Shown: positions 46,081 to 54,442 of the stretch, in pieces
How the letters are laid out: every line of letters starts with the position of its first letter
Numbering within the stretch: the stretch's first letter is position 1
NCBI RefSeq assembly: GCF_000293885.2
Contig: NZ_CP010945.1
Span: 2,190,001 to 2,254,000 of the forward strand
Reading direction: 5' to 3'
Origin: Pseudomonas fluorescens NCIMB 11764
Lineage (GTDB): Bacteria; Pseudomonadota; Gammaproteobacteria; Pseudomonadales; Pseudomonadaceae
Length of the DNA: 64,000 nucleotides
Notes under the pieces: model-generated
Told to the model about the DNA's origin: nothing
Database searches by the model: none
The model's input: only the letters and a program-made list of their open reading frames with translations
Translations under genes and position numbers: made by a program

Positions 46081-48273
46081 ATGACCCCCTTGCCCGCACC
46101 TCTGCGCTGGCTGTATTCCCTCGAATGGCGCCGGGGTTTCTTTGACTGGGCACGCAGTGACGGCGTGACCTGGGTCTACATTTTCAAGGTGTTGATCGCC
46201 GCGTTCATGACCCTGTGGCTGGCGATGCGTCTGGAATTGCCGCAGCCGCGGACGGCGATGATCACGGTGTTCATCGTCATGCAGCCGCAAAGCGGTCAGG
46301 TGTTCGCCAAGAGTTTCTACCGTTTTCTCGGCACCTTGACCGGGTCGGCCGTGATGGTCGCGCTGATTGCCTTGTTCGCGCAAAACACCGAACTGTTCCT
46401 CGGTTCGCTGGCGATCTGGGTCGGCATCTGCTCGGCGGGTGCCGCACGTTATCGCAACTTCCGTGCGTATGGTTTTGTCCTGGCCGGCTATACGGCGGCG
46501 ATGGTCGGGTTGCCCGCGCTTGCACATCCGGACGGCGCATTCATGGCGGCGGTCTGGCGCGTGCTGGAAATCTCGCTGGGGATTCTCTGCGCCACCGTGG
46601 TCAGCGCCGCAATCCTGCCGCAAACCGCCAGTGCGGCAATGCGCAACGCCTTGTATCAGCGCTTCGGTGTGTTCGCCTTGTTCGTCACCGATGGTTTGCG
46701 CGGTCGTAGCAAGCGGGACGCTTTTGAAGCGAGCAATGTGCGCTTCATCGCTGAGGCGGTCGGCCTGGAAGGGCTGCGCAGCGTCACCGTGTTCGAAGAC
46801 CCGCACATGCGTCGGCGCAACGGTCGACTCAGTCGTCTGAACAGCGAGTTCATGGGCATCACGACGCGCTTCAACGCCTTGCACCAACTGCTTGAACGCT
46901 TGCGCAGCAGCGATGCCGATCACGTGGTCGCGGCCATCAAACCGGGCTTGCAAGACCTGGCGGAAGTGCTCGACGGTTTCAGCGGTCGTGCCTTGACCAG
47001 CCCCGATGCGGCACGGTTGGTCATCGCGCTGAGCGTTTACAAGGAAGGGCTGCCGGCCAGGGTTCGCAGCCTGCGGGCGAGCTTTCAGGAGCGCAACCCG
47101 AGCGACGCCGAACTGCTCGATTTCCACACCGCGTACGAGCTGCTCTACCGTTTTGTCGACGACCTGCACAGTTATGCGCAGACCCACGCGTCCCTGGCCG
47201 ATCACCGCCATGAACGCGAGCGATGGGACGAGCCGTTCACCCCGCAAACCAACTGGCTGGCATCCGCCGCTTCGGGGATTCGCGCGGCATTCATTCTGGT
47301 TGTACTCGGCAGCTATTGGGTCGCAACGGCGTGGCCGAGCGGGGCGACCATGACCCTGATTGCAGCGGCGACTGTCGGGTTGTCCGCCGCAACGCCCAAT
47401 CCAAAACGCATGGCGTTCCAGATGGCCTGCGGCACGTTCCTCGGCGCGCTGATCGGCTTCGTCGAGATGTTTTTCATCTTCCCCTGGATCGACGGTTTTC
47501 CCTTGCTGTGCGTGATGCTTGCGCCGGTGATCGTGCTCGGTTCGTTCCTGACCTCGCGCCCGCAATACGCCGGCGTCGGTCTCGGCTTGCTGATCTTCTT
47601 CAGCACCGGTTCGGTGCCGGATAACCTCACCGTCTACAACCCTTACGCCTTCATCAACGACTACATCGCCATGGTGCTCGGCATGCTGGTGTGCGCGGCG
47701 GCGGGGGCGATCATCCTGCCGCCCAACAGTCGCTGGTTGTGGCGTCGGCTGGAGCAGGATCTGCGTGGACAGGTGGTGTACGCGATCAGCGGCAAGCTCA
47801 AAGGCCTGGCCTCAAGTTTCGAAAGCCGCACGCGTGACTTGCTGCATCAGGCCTATGGTCTCGCGGCCGGCCAGCCGCAGGTGCAACGGGACTTGCTGCG
47901 CTGGATGTTCGTGGTGCTGGAAGTCGGTCACGCGATCATCGAACTGCGCAAGGAACAGGCGATTCTGCCGGTGCACCCGGCGTATGCCGAATCGCAGCCG
48001 TGGCGCCAGGCCATCCGCGTAATGGGCCGCTCGCTGGTGCGGCTGTTCCTGCAACCAAGCCAGAGCAATCTGGAGCGCGGACTGATCGCGGTGGACCACG
48101 CGATCAGCCGCGTACAAGCCACCGACGAACCCTTCGCCCCGCACTTCGATACCTCGGCATTACGTCGGGTGAAGAGCTACCTGCACTTCATCCGCACTTC
48201 GTTGCTCGACCCGCAATCACCGCTCGCTGCTTACGTGAACACCCCGCCTCAAGGACTTGAACATGCCTCGTGA
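46081..48273 (+). CDS. FUSC-family inner-membrane transporter (AaeB-like)
   Basis: A 730-aa protein with two FUSC membrane blocks (about 25-175 and 395-545, each with several helices) separated and followed by cytoplasmic regions. This is the AaeB/p-hydroxybenzoate exporter type. The 3' end overlaps the DUF1656 start by 11 bases. It should work with the DUF1656, HlyD and NodT partners. Confidence 0.92.
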   Translation: MTPLPAPLRWLYSLEWRRGFFDWARSDGVTWVYIFKVLIAAFMTLWLAMRLELPQPRTAMITVFIVMQPQSGQVFAKSFYRFLGTLTGSAVMVALIALFAQNTELFLGSLAIWVGICSAGAARYRNFRAYGFVLAGYTAAMVGLPALAHPDGAFMAAVWRVLEISLGILCATVVSAAILPQTASAAMRNALYQRFGVFALFVTDGLRGRSKRDAFEASNVRFIAEAVGLEGLRSVTVFEDPHMRRRNGRLSRLNSEFMGITTRFNALHQLLERLRSSDADHVVAAIKPGLQDLAEVLDGFSGRALTSPDAARLVIALSVYKEGLPARVRSLRASFQERNPSDAELLDFHTAYELLYRFVDDLHSYAQTHASLADHRHERERWDEPFTPQTNWLASAASGIRAAFILVVLGSYWVATAWPSGATMTLIAAATVGLSAATPNPKRMAFQMACGTFLGALIGFVEMFFIFPWIDGFPLLCVMLAPVIVLGSFLTSRPQYAGVGLGLLIFFSTGSVPDNLTVYNPYAFINDYIAMVLGMLVCAAAGAIILPPNSRWLWRRLEQDLRGQVVYAISGKLKGLASSFESRTRDLLHQAYGLAAGQPQVQRDLLRWMFVVLEVGHAIIELRKEQAILPVHPAYAESQPWRQAIRVMGRSLVRLFLQPSQSNLERGLIAVDHAISRVQATDEPFAPHFDTSALRRVKSYLHFIRTSLLDPQSPLAAYVNTPPQGLEHAS

Positions 48274-48463
48274 AATCGCCTTCCACGGCGTGTACATGCC
48301 GACCATGACGCTGATGTTTTTCATTGCCGCGGCGCTGGCCTGGGCGCTTGACCGGTTCCTGTCCGGGTTCGACCTGTACCGTTTTTTCTGGCACCCGGCG
48401 CTGCTGCGCCTGAGCCTCTTTACCTGTCTGTTCGGCGCGCTGGCGCTGACTGTCTACCGTTGA
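48263..48463 (+). CDS. DUF1656 small membrane protein (AaeX-like)
   Basis: A 66-aa protein with two hydrophobic helices (VYMPTMTLMFFIAAALAWAL; LLRLSLFTCLFGALALTVY). It is the usual third member of AaeB-type systems. ATG at 48263 inside the end of the FUSC gene. Confidence 0.9.
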   Translation: MPREIAFHGVYMPTMTLMFFIAAALAWALDRFLSGFDLYRFFWHPALLRLSLFTCLFGALALTVYR

Positions 48464-48488
48464 CTCTCTATCACTGAAGAAGGCCCTG

Positions 48489-49337
48489 ATGAAAAAGCTT
48501 TTCAGCCTGCTTGCGACCCTGCTGGTGCTGGCCCTCGCGCTATGGATCGGCCGGACCCTGTGGGTGCATTACATGAACACGCCGTGGACCCGCGACGGCC
48601 GGGTGCGCGCCGACATCATCAACGTCGCCGCCGACGTCACCGGTGAAGTGGTGGACGTGCCGGTGCGCGACAACCAGCAGGTGAAAAAGGGCGACCTGCT
48701 GATGCGCATCGACCCCGAGCACTACCGTATCGCGGTCAAACAGGCGCAGGCGATGGTGGCTTCACGCAAGGCGACGTGGGAGATGCGCAAGGTCAACGCC
48801 CATCGCCGCGCCGACATGGATGCCCTGGTGATCTCCAAGGAAAACCGCGACGACGCCAGCAACATCGCCGACTCGGCCCTCGCCGATTACCAGCATGCGC
48901 AAGCGCAACTGGAAGCGGCCGAACTGAACCTCAAACGCACCGAAGTGCGGGCGGCGGTGGACGGTTATGTGACCAACCTCAACGTCCATCGCGGCGACTA
49001 CGCGCGCATCGGCGAAGCGAAAATGGCCGTGGTCGACATGAATTCGTTCTGGGTCTACGGCTTCTTCGAAGAAACCAAGCTGCCCCACGTGCGCGTCGGT
49101 GATAAGGCCGACATGCAGTTGATGAGCGGGGAAGTGCTCAAGGGGCATGTGGAAAGCATCTCGCGTGGTATCTACGACCGCGACAATCCGGAAAGTCGTG
49201 AGCTGATTGCGGATGTAAACCCGACCTTCAACTGGGTGCGCTTGGCACAGCGCGTGCCGGTGCGGATTCACATTGACGAAGTGCCGGACGGGGTGCTGTT
49301 GGCGGCGGGGATTACGTGCACGGTGGTGGTTAACTGA
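48489..49337 (+). CDS. HlyD-family periplasmic adaptor (AaeA-like)
   Basis: A 282-aa membrane-fusion protein with one N-terminal helix (residues 4-24), a lipoyl-like half (EVVDVPVRDNQQVKKGDLLMRID), an alpha-hairpin (about 70-145) and the second lipoyl half (VRAAVDGYVTNLNVHRGDYA). It bridges the FUSC pump to the outer-membrane factor. Last gene of the operon. Confidence 0.93.
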   Translation: MKKLFSLLATLLVLALALWIGRTLWVHYMNTPWTRDGRVRADIINVAADVTGEVVDVPVRDNQQVKKGDLLMRIDPEHYRIAVKQAQAMVASRKATWEMRKVNAHRRADMDALVISKENRDDASNIADSALADYQHAQAQLEAAELNLKRTEVRAAVDGYVTNLNVHRGDYARIGEAKMAVVDMNSFWVYGFFEETKLPHVRVGDKADMQLMSGEVLKGHVESISRGIYDRDNPESRELIADVNPTFNWVRLAQRVPVRIHIDEVPDGVLLAAGITCTVVVN

Positions 49338-49394
49338 TCTTCGCACCGCCGCTCCCACACTTGACCGAGTTTTTCCTGGATAAATACGATCGAA

Positions 49395-49420
49395 TGTGGG
49401 GGCGGGCTTGCTCGCGAAGG
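49395..49420. repeat. Single REP element
   Basis: GTGGGGGCGGGCTTGCTCGC followed by GAAGG; no paired copy nearby. Confidence 0.6.
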
Positions 49421-49433
49421 GCGCGATTCGGTC

Positions 49434-49829
49434 TCACGCCTTGCAGAAAGTTTCATGCAAATGCCGCCAAAGAATTCTGCCTTCCACCTTCTCGAACACC
49501 ACGGTCGAGCGACGATCGGAGTGCAGGCCGGTGGCATCGGTCTGTTGCTCGCGGTAACTCACGGTTGCACCACCGTCATGTAACGCGAGGCCACGCAATT
49601 CGCTCAGCTCGATCCGGAACCCGAGTTTCTTGCCGCCCGCCAGCGTGAACAACTCGTTCAACGCCGCAAAATCCAGCACCCGGCCCAACGGCGAGACCAT
49701 GGAAAACTGCGGGGAAAAACGTGTCAGCAGGTGTTCAAGTTCAGTGGCATCCCGTTCTTCGGCCAGCCATTGTTCGATGGCCACATGGGCCTGGATCACT
49801 TCGTCAAAGTATTCGGTGTAGTCGGTCAT
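49434..49829 (-). CDS. SnoaL/DUF4440-like protein
   Basis: A 131-aa protein resembling the NTF2-like DUF4440 family (ELEHLLTRFSPQFSMVSPLGRVLDF; WRHLHETF). No catalytic residues can be assigned. It stands alone between an HlyD gene (convergent) and an SDR gene. Confidence 0.75.
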   Translation of the reverse strand: MTDYTEYFDEVIQAHVAIEQWLAEERDATELEHLLTRFSPQFSMVSPLGRVLDFAALNELFTLAGGKKLGFRIELSELRGLALHDGGATVSYREQQTDATGLHSDRRSTVVFEKVEGRILWRHLHETFCKA

Positions 49830-49861
49830 GTTGTTTCCTGAAAAATGTGCAGAACCTGTTC

Positions 49862-49895
49862 TGACGCCATCGCCAGCCTGCTGGCGATGGCGTCA
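49862..49895. repeat. 16-bp perfect hairpin (REP-derived)
   Basis: TGACGCCATCGCCAGC, a 2-base centre, then its exact complement. No T-run follows on either strand. Confidence 0.75.
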
Positions 49896-49903
49896 ACTCG
49901 GTT

Positions 49904-50728
49904 TCAGAGCTGCCCACGCAACCCAAACCGCTTCATCAACCCCGACTCCAGCAACCCCTTGGGCAACAACCCCGCCAACAACGGCAACGCCCGGCTGCCA
50001 TTGCCCAAACGAATCAGCCGCGGCGGCTTGCTCTGCTGCACGGCCTTGAGCAAACCGGCGGCAAATTCACTCGCCGGAGTGGGGTTGTCCTGAGACGCCT
50101 TGGCTCGCGCCCGGATGCCTTCTCGCAGTGGAAACCACGGCGACTGCTCGCTGATCAATTGCTCGGCCTCAGCCCCTGCATTCTTGGCAAAACTGGAGGC
50201 GATAGCACCCGGTTGTACCTCCATCACCCGCACGCCAAACGGCGCCAGTTCCATGCGCAACGCATCGCTCAAGGCGTGTACCGCCGCTTTCGACGCGCAA
50301 TACGCGCCCGCGAACGGCGTGACCAACACGCCGGACACACTGCCGATATTCACCACGATCCCTTTGGCCCGGCGCAACACCGGAAACAGCGCGCGCGTCA
50401 CGCCGACGATGGCAAACACATTGGTTTCGAACTGCCGTTGCATGGCCGGTACGCCGCCGTCCAGTAGCGGGCCCATCGCCCCATAACCGGCGTTGTTGAT
50501 CAGTACATCGAGGCCGCCATGCCGTTGATTGATCTGTTCGCTCAACTGTTCGAGTGCCGCGCCATCGTTGACGTCCAGCTGCACGGCAGTGAACCCGGCG
50601 GCGGTCAAAACCGCCACGTCCTCAGCCTTGCGCGCACTGGCCCAGACTTCATAGCCGGCACCTTTGAAGGCATCGGCCAGGGCGCGGCCAATGCCGCTGG
50701 AACAACCGGTAATCAACGCAACGGGCAT
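49904..50728 (-). CDS. Short-chain dehydrogenase/reductase
   Basis: A 274-aa classical SDR: nucleotide motif ALITGCSSGIGRALADAF (residues 4-21), LINNAGYGAMGPL, Ser in NIGSVSG and the active-site YCASKAAVHAL. The substrate is unknown. The downstream part (after about 230) is Leu/Gly rich, possibly membrane-associated. Confidence 0.88.
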   Translation of the reverse strand: MPVALITGCSSGIGRALADAFKGAGYEVWASARKAEDVAVLTAAGFTAVQLDVNDGAALEQLSEQINQRHGGLDVLINNAGYGAMGPLLDGGVPAMQRQFETNVFAIVGVTRALFPVLRRAKGIVVNIGSVSGVLVTPFAGAYCASKAAVHALSDALRMELAPFGVRVMEVQPGAIASSFAKNAGAEAEQLISEQSPWFPLREGIRARAKASQDNPTPASEFAAGLLKAVQQSKPPRLIRLGNGSRALPLLAGLLPKGLLESGLMKRFGLRGQL

Positions 50729-50761
50729 GGCGCGGTCCTTGTGCAGAAGAGAGAAAAGGGA

Positions 50762-51226
50762 TCAGTCGGAGAAACTACCCTGCAAACGCTCGGCGCGAAA
50801 CTCCAGGGTTTGCGGGCGATAGCCGGGGCGCAGCGGCGGCATGGGCAAACAGTCTTCCCAGTTCGCGCCGGCCTGCAATTCACCGGGACCGCGATAACGC
50901 GGCGCGGTGTATTGGTTGTCGGCCAGATTGACTGTGTCGCCCGGTGCGTACGCGGCGATGCGCCAACGCAGCTCGGTCAGCGGCACGTCGTTGCCGTTGT
51001 TCATTTTCAACAGCAGCGGGCGATCCGCCGGGCAGTGCTCCGGCGCATAAGTGATGCGCAACTCAAGCCGCGCCAGTTGCTTGACCTCGCGGTTGTCCAT
51101 CCAGATCACCCAGGTGGCTACCACACCCAGTCCAATGGCGGCCGCCACCGAGACAGGCAAGGCCTTGGCCGGGTAACGCAGCAACAGGATCAGCCAGGTG
51201 ATGACCAACAGGACGCCGATAAACAT
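50762..51226 (-). CDS. Small membrane protein of unknown function
   Basis: A 154-aa protein with two N-terminal hydrophobic helices (MFIGVLLVITWLILLL; VSVAAAIGLGVVATWVIWM) and a soluble C-terminal part with a beta-rich look (LRWRIAAYAPGDTVNLADNQY). The ATG at 51226 has GAGG upstream; an ATG at 51256 is an alternative. Homologues in pseudomonads are often labelled 'multidrug transporter' without evidence. Confidence 0.75.
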   Translation of the reverse strand: MFIGVLLVITWLILLLRYPAKALPVSVAAAIGLGVVATWVIWMDNREVKQLARLELRITYAPEHCPADRPLLLKMNNGNDVPLTELRWRIAAYAPGDTVNLADNQYTAPRYRGPGELQAGANWEDCLPMPPLRPGYRPQTLEFRAERLQGSFSD

Positions 51227-51386
51227 GTCGCACAACCTCGCAGTAGAGAGGCTCATCCTACCTAAGGGAGGGTGGACTTGGCGATGGGCGTGGTGAGGGC
51301 GACCGTTTGTCGAGCCTGTAATTTGTGACAGTAGCCATGCGTGGGTTTTCAGCATTAGCTGGTGCAAATCGACATGAAGACGCCTG

Positions 51387-54173
51387 ATGCGGCCTCACCT
51401 GGCTTTCATACATCGCGACACCCCAGAGATGACGGTCGTTGAACCGCGGGGGCTGGCTGTGCGTTTGGTGGATTATTACCGTGCAGAGGAGGGGGCGGAT
51501 GCCGAAGCGCGGGTCAATCGCACGGTCCATGACCCGGTAGGCAGGGTGATTGCGCAGAGTGATCCGCGGTTGTTCCTGAATGCCACGGCACCGGCCAATC
51601 TGGTTACGATTCATGGCCTCTCGGGCACAGCTTTGTGCACCCTCAGTGTCGATGCCGGTCTGCATGTGAGTCTGTTCGGCGAGGCGGGTCAGCCGGTTCA
51701 CAGCTGGGATGGTCGGGGTTCGCAGCACTGGATGCACTACGATAATCAGCTGCGATTGACGGCGCTGTTCGAGCAAGCTGCGGAGGGCGAGGCGTTTTGC
51801 GCGGAACGTTTGACTTACGCGGCCAACGATCAGGCATTCGCCGATCACAACCAATGCGGCCGATTGATCTGCCACGAGGACCCGGCTGGGGCTGTGCTGT
51901 TCAATGACTACGGATTGAGCGGCGCGATACTCGAGCAAGAGCGGTGTTTTGCCAAGGAGTCGTCTCCCGGTTTCGCCACGCACTCACGATTCAATCCGTT
52001 GAACGATCTGCTGTCCCGAACCGATGCACAAGGTAACGAACAACGCTTCAGCCAGACCGTGGGCGGCCATTTATGCGCCGTGGACTTGCGCTTGAACAAC
52101 ACGCTGGAATGGCTGCCCATGGTCAGCGCCATCACCTGCAACGCCCACGGCCAGGTCGAGAGGGAAGTCGCCGGCAATGGCGTGATCACCACCCTCGAAT
52201 ACGCCACCGAAGACGGACGCCTGCAACGCCTGCTGTCCCGACTCGGTCAGGATGATCCGTTGCAGGACCTGCGTTATACCTACGACCCGGTCGGCAATGT
52301 GCGAAGCATCGAAGACGCCGCGCTGCCGATCCGCTACTTCGCCAATCAGCGCATCGAGCCGGTCAGTCATTACTTTTATGACACGCTTTACCGGCTGATC
52401 GAGGCCACAGGCTGGGAGGCCGGTTGGGTCAAACACGGCCCGTCATCGGCGATGACGGCGGACCCCGCCATGCCTGGCAACTACCGCCAGACCTACCGCT
52501 ATGACGACGGCAACAACCTGCTCGAACTGACCCACGTCGGCCCACAAAACCACGGCCATCGGCTGGTTGCGGATGCCCACAGCAACCGCTGCCTGCCGGT
52601 GCGCGATGGTATCGAGCCGGGTGAGGAGGATTTCCGCAGCGGCTTCGATGCCAACGGCAACCTGCTGAGCCTGCAACCGGGACAAGCGCTGACCTGGGAT
52701 CTGCGCAATCAACTGCGCGAAGTCCGGCCGGTCAAACGCGACGCTGGTCCTGACGATTTCGAATGCTACGACTACGGCGCTGACGGCATGCGTGTGCGCA
52801 AAGTCCGCTCGCTGCAAACCAATGCGCAAACGGTGGTCATTGAAATCCGTTACTTGCCCGGTCTGGAAATCCGTACCCACAGCGGCACCGGCGAAGTGCT
52901 GCACGTCATCGACATAGCGACCGGCCGCGGCAGCGTGCGGGTATTGCATTGGGAGGCTGGAAAACCGAATGAGATCATCAACAACCAGCAGCGTTACAAC
53001 CTGACGGATCATCTGGGCTCAAGCGCGCTGGAGCTGGATCAGGACGCGAAGATCATCACTCAGGAACGGTATTACCCGTTTGGCGGAACGGCCTGGTCGA
53101 ACGGAGAGGCGGTGCAGGTCAGTTACAAAATGGTGCGGTATTCAGGGAAGGAGCAGGATGCGACGGGGCTTTATTACTACGGGTTCAGGTATTACATACC
53201 GTGGTTACAGCGTTGGTTGAATCCTGATCCGAAAGGATATGCTGATGGTTTAAATCTGTTTGCTTTTGTCAGTGATAATCCATTGAGATATAAGGATCTT
53301 CAAGGGACAGAACGCATTGACCTGAATGAGCTGACTACAGAACAGAAACGCGCTATCGGTCTTGATGGTGGGCAAGTTTCAGTTGCGGATCAATTGTATT
53401 CCTTCAATATTGTGAACGAGCCAATTTTTGGTGTTCAAGAAGTTAGGGGTAGGATTTTTAAGGACCTAAAGCGCGTGAGTTTTTCAAATTTGGTTACCAA
53501 AATGTTCTTGGTTGAGGGCGCTCCTAACCAAATCGTTGATCAGTTGCGATCCCGCTTGGAACCTGGCGAAATGATAAAGGCGCTAGATAAAATTCGCAAG
53601 TCGGACGTAGAATCAAGTTTGAAGTTGTCTATAGAAACAGGGATTGGTCATTGCGGCGAACATGCGGATATAAATTTTCATCTGTTGGCCAGTTCCAAAA
53701 CAGAGCAGCCGGTTTTTCGGGTTAAGGCTGCAAATAACGTTGATCACGGTTTTGTTGTGATAGGAGATCCTCGTGTTCTCTCAATAGATAAGATTGTGGT
53801 AGCCGATGCCTGGGCAACCTTTCCTAGGGCTCATACTTTGGATGTTGGTATTTTTGGGGTTGGTAACATCACTGCGAGTGCTGGCGCAGACGCCGATCCT
53901 AAATATCAGATGGATGATGCGCAATTAATACAACACAGCCAGATCGAATTCCCGATCATGGGAACCTCTCAGCGTTTTGAGTCAGTGGCTGGCGGGTCAG
54001 CGTATATGCAGCTGTTTTCAGTTCAAGAGAGTTTTCAAGGGGTTGACTATAAAAGAGCAGGTTACCGTCGGGGGCATTTTAATGAACTTCCCGTGCGCTA
54101 TGTATTTGAGCGAATCTCGCAACTTCGAAACTATAATGATTTTCTCGCGCAGCGCGGTGGCGGACATGCATGA
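51387..54173 (+). CDS. Orphan Tc-toxin C-subunit (TccC-type RHS protein) with a novel Cys-His-Asp hypervariable domain
   Basis: A 928-aa protein. Residues 1-640 match TccC subunits: N-terminal EMTVVEPRGLAVRLVDYYR and DPRLF, many YD/RHS repeats, QDLRYTYDPVGNVRSIED, RVLHWEAGKPNEI, YSGKEQDATGLYYYGFRYY (from residue 586) and the DPxG...DGLNLF...DNP end (614-632) that bears the aspartyl autoprotease. In Tc complexes this part forms a shell releasing the C-terminal toxin. Residues 641-928 are unlike known TccC tails. GHCGEH (C756), DHGFVVIGD (H787) and VADAW (D807) resemble the catalytic triad of papain/transglutaminase-fold effectors (PMT/SseI/YopT-like families; inference). No signal peptide, PAAR or membrane region, TcA or TcB, or immunity gene is present. 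GC drops from about 53100. Confidence 0.85.
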   Translation: MRPHLAFIHRDTPEMTVVEPRGLAVRLVDYYRAEEGADAEARVNRTVHDPVGRVIAQSDPRLFLNATAPANLVTIHGLSGTALCTLSVDAGLHVSLFGEAGQPVHSWDGRGSQHWMHYDNQLRLTALFEQAAEGEAFCAERLTYAANDQAFADHNQCGRLICHEDPAGAVLFNDYGLSGAILEQERCFAKESSPGFATHSRFNPLNDLLSRTDAQGNEQRFSQTVGGHLCAVDLRLNNTLEWLPMVSAITCNAHGQVEREVAGNGVITTLEYATEDGRLQRLLSRLGQDDPLQDLRYTYDPVGNVRSIEDAALPIRYFANQRIEPVSHYFYDTLYRLIEATGWEAGWVKHGPSSAMTADPAMPGNYRQTYRYDDGNNLLELTHVGPQNHGHRLVADAHSNRCLPVRDGIEPGEEDFRSGFDANGNLLSLQPGQALTWDLRNQLREVRPVKRDAGPDDFECYDYGADGMRVRKVRSLQTNAQTVVIEIRYLPGLEIRTHSGTGEVLHVIDIATGRGSVRVLHWEAGKPNEIINNQQRYNLTDHLGSSALELDQDAKIITQERYYPFGGTAWSNGEAVQVSYKMVRYSGKEQDATGLYYYGFRYYIPWLQRWLNPDPKGYADGLNLFAFVSDNPLRYKDLQGTERIDLNELTTEQKRAIGLDGGQVSVADQLYSFNIVNEPIFGVQEVRGRIFKDLKRVSFSNLVTKMFLVEGAPNQIVDQLRSRLEPGEMIKALDKIRKSDVESSLKLSIETGIGHCGEHADINFHLLASSKTEQPVFRVKAANNVDHGFVVIGDPRVLSIDKIVVADAWATFPRAHTLDVGIFGVGNITASAGADADPKYQMDDAQLIQHSQIEFPIMGTSQRFESVAGGSAYMQLFSVQESFQGVDYKRAGYRRGHFNELPVRYVFERISQLRNYNDFLAQRGGGHA

Positions 54174-54369
54174 ATTTAATTAGTCGATCTCAAGTGGAGT
54201 CTTGTCCGGGGGAAGTGGAGGCTCCAAAGTGATTGGACTGTAGTGTGAACATTCACGTTGGTTGCGGCTGCAATTCCTGACTCTAGCCAAACATCAACAT
54301 TTATCATCAGCTGATACTCATCGTTTTTTTTCAGATTGTTCCTTAATTCGCGATAAATTTTTCCAACTT
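54174..54369. other. AT-rich stretch downstream of the TccC gene, no convincing gene
   Basis: Base composition stays low to the terminator. The best open frame is 43 codons on the minus strand from an ATG near 54321, without recognisable features or a good ribosome site. It may be the remnant of the acquired segment. Confidence 0.45.
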
Positions 54370-54434
54370 AAAAAGCCCCCACCCAACCCACTGCGGATAG
54401 GGAACGCAGTGGTCTGGATGGGGGCTTTTTTTTA
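54370..54434. terminator. Bidirectional terminator between the TccC gene and algA
   Basis: AAAAAGCCCCCA ... TGGGGGCTTTTTTTT with an inner CCACTGCG / CGCAGTGG stem. A and T runs on both sides suit termination of both the convergent alginate operon and the toxin gene. Confidence 0.88.
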
Positions 54435-54442
54435 CCGATGAC

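Noticed and set aside
45847..47565. 572-codon antisense frame over the FUSC gene
   Set aside because: It crosses a REP pair and lies antisense to a well-supported gene.
54180..54330. Small minus-strand frame as immunity gene or as remnant of a cupin domain (a short stretch reads PDKTPLEI, like PGKIPLEI in AlgA)
   Set aside because: Only 43 codons with a poor start, the similarity spans eight residues in a different frame, and chance is the simplest explanation.
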